In this document: positions 62,939-64,000 of the stretch, piece after piece
How positions within the stretch are numbered: the first letter of the stretch is position 1
How the letters are laid out: every line of letters begins with the position of its first letter
DNA from: JBKBUF01 sp046290815
GTDB taxonomy: Bacteria > Bacteroidota > Bacteroidia > Cytophagales > Cytophagaceae
Reading direction: 5' to 3'
DNA: 64,000 bases
Assembly (NCBI GenBank): GCA_046290815.1
Contig: JBKBUF010000010.1
Span: forward strand, 62,001-126,000
The notes under the pieces: generated by a model
The model's input: the letters and a program-made list of their open reading frames with translations, nothing else
Told to the model about the DNA's origin: nothing
Databases searched by the model: none
Program-made: the position numbers and the translations under genes

Positions 62939-64000
62939 ATGAAAATTGTTAGAATAGTGAATGGATTTCCCCATATTTCATGGATTTGTACAATTATTTT
63001 TGCTTTGCTTGTTTTTAAATATAATAATTCTGAGGCTACTAACTATTATTTGAGTGATGCTGGAGATGATAATAATTCCGGAACATCCTCTTCCCATGCA
63101 TGGAAGAGTATTGACAAATTAAATGCTATGATGGCCACAGTCAAACCCGGTGATACAATTTATTTTAGAACAGGCGATACTTTTATAGGACAAATAAATC
63201 TTACAGTTTCCGGTTCATCAGGTAAAGCAATTGTTTTTAATTCATATGGGTCAGGAGAAAATGCAAGTATAAGCGCATGTTTACCTATTGGTGTATGGAC
63301 AAATTTTGGAAAAAACATTTGGCGTGTACCTGTTCCTACAAAGGTCAGCCAGGTTTTTGAAAATAACAGACGCTTGCCTGTCGGTCGCTTTCCTAACACC
63401 GGCTATTTGCGGACAGATAATGAAGGAACAAGAACATCCTTTTTCGATGCTGCACTTAAAAAGTCCAGGATAAATTTTGCCGGTTCAAATGTAGTTCTAC
63501 AGAATACGGACTATCACTGGGAGTCAAAATTAGTTGCTACATATAGTTCAGGGAATTTTACACTTGCCTCATCAGTAAATTCAAATATTTCAAAAGATCA
63601 GGGCTATTATCTGATTAATAAATTAGATTTTCTGGATGTGAAGGATGAATGGTATTATGACGAAACTTCGGGTTACCTTTATCTTTTTTCTACAGTTAAT
63701 CCTACCGGAAGAAATATAAGCGCATCGGTATATGATTATGGAATAAAGGGGAGTTGGAACAGAAACAATATTCATGTTTTAAATTTGAATTTCGCAGGAC
63801 AATCACTAGATGGACTTTGGTTAAGAGGTGCAGGTTGTAATAATAATATTATTAATAACTGTACATATGATAGTCAGAGGAGATATGCAGTATCATTAAT
63901 GGGTGAAAATATCATTGTAAGAAATAATATTTTCAGAGAAACAGGTGGAATAGCAACTGAAGTTACAGGGGCAAATAATATTGTAATTGAAAACAATCAA
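62939..64000 (+). CDS. Secreted right-handed parallel beta-helix protein, 3' truncated
   Basis: The ATG at 62939 opens a frame that runs to the window end (354 codons). A membrane/signal segment (residues ~15-27) precedes YYLSDAGDDNNSGTSSSHAW, WKSIDKLN and KPGDTIYFRTGDTF, the standard opening of pectate-lyase-like and polysaccharide-lyase/hydrolase beta-helix proteins. Later sequence has the repeated N-I-I-x-N rungs (NNNIINNCTYDS, NIIVRNNIF, NIVIENNQ). Catalytic residues and any sorting domain lie beyond the window. A pectin- or polyuronide-degrading role is possible but unproven. Confidence 0.85.
   Translation, partial: MKIVRIVNGFPHISWICTIIFALLVFKYNNSEATNYYLSDAGDDNNSGTSSSHAWKSIDKLNAMMATVKPGDTIYFRTGDTFIGQINLTVSGSSGKAIVFNSYGSGENASISACLPIGVWTNFGKNIWRVPVPTKVSQVFENNRRLPVGRFPNTGYLRTDNEGTRTSFFDAALKKSRINFAGSNVVLQNTDYHWESKLVATYSSGNFTLASSVNSNISKDQGYYLINKLDFLDVKDEWYYDETSGYLYLFSTVNPTGRNISASVYDYGIKGSWNRNNIHVLNLNFAGQSLDGLWLRGAGCNNNIINNCTYDSQRRYAVSLMGENIIVRNNIFRETGGIATEVTGANNIVIENNQ

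Noticed and set aside
1..64000. tRNA, rRNA or CRISPR
   Set aside because: Reading both strands I saw no TPsiC-loop consensus within a cloverleaf, no rRNA segments and no regularly spaced identical repeats of CRISPR size.

Overview
The window looks like chromosome of a gliding, polysaccharide-degrading member of the Bacteroidota, most likely a cellulolytic Cytophagales relative (Cytophaga/Sporocytophaga type). The evidence is AT-rich DNA, type IX secretion (T9SS) C-terminal sorting domains, a PorT homologue, PorE-like OmpA proteins, a DUF5606 protein, a GH9 cellulase, a GH16 beta-glucanase and few Shine-Dalgarno sites. No tRNA, rRNA, CRISPR array, integrase or complete insertion sequence was seen, so this is ordinary chromosome with one exopolysaccharide accessory patch.

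Layout. 1-5.5 kb: the end of a T9SS cargo protein, a secreted caspase-like protease, a papain-fold protein whose catalytic Cys and His are replaced, and glycerate kinase. 5.6-12 kb: envelope and stress genes (HtrA protease, SPW membrane protein, response regulator, site-2 protease, Hsp20, SET-domain protein, alpha/beta hydrolase). 12-21 kb: glucan metabolism (GH9, GH57, glycogen-synthase-like glycosyltransferase, GH31) with an ABC-F ATPase. 21-24 kb: the agmatine-to-putrescine pair and a DMT transporter. 24.3-33 kb: a surface-glycan patch (ketoisomerase cupin, GNAT, MBOAT plus SGNH partner, a methyltransferase broken by a one-base frameshift, Wzx-like flippase, GT2, DUF2723). 33-42 kb: housekeeping genes (RsgA, WaaA, peroxiredoxin, EngB) and a probable protein-deglycation pair (LMW phosphatase with fructosamine-3-kinase-type kinase).

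42-52 kb: four consecutive TPR/PD40/OmpA lipid-free secreted proteins of PorE architecture, followed by ubiE and porT. This is a large block devoted to the cell envelope and T9SS. 52-60.5 kb: two leftward gene groups, one with two outer-membrane barrels and a lipoprotein, the other with a T9SS-sorted secreted protein, a tandem carbohydrate-binding-like protein and a GH16 glucanase lipoprotein.

60.7-62.6 kb: the most unusual gene. It encodes a 7TMR-DISM membrane sensor whose cytoplasmic end is a coiled coil plus an IS1595-type transposase zinc ribbon and helical DNA-binding region, without a transposase catalytic domain. A short motif (TTAAAWNGCAATNA, often preceded by GCGC) occurs five times, only in the two gene-free stretches upstream of the two adjacent leftward gene groups. 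I propose, as inference, that the sensor is a membrane-tethered regulator acting there. Several gene-free stretches also carry 7- or 8-bp periodic repeats. The window closes in the first part of a secreted parallel beta-helix protein.
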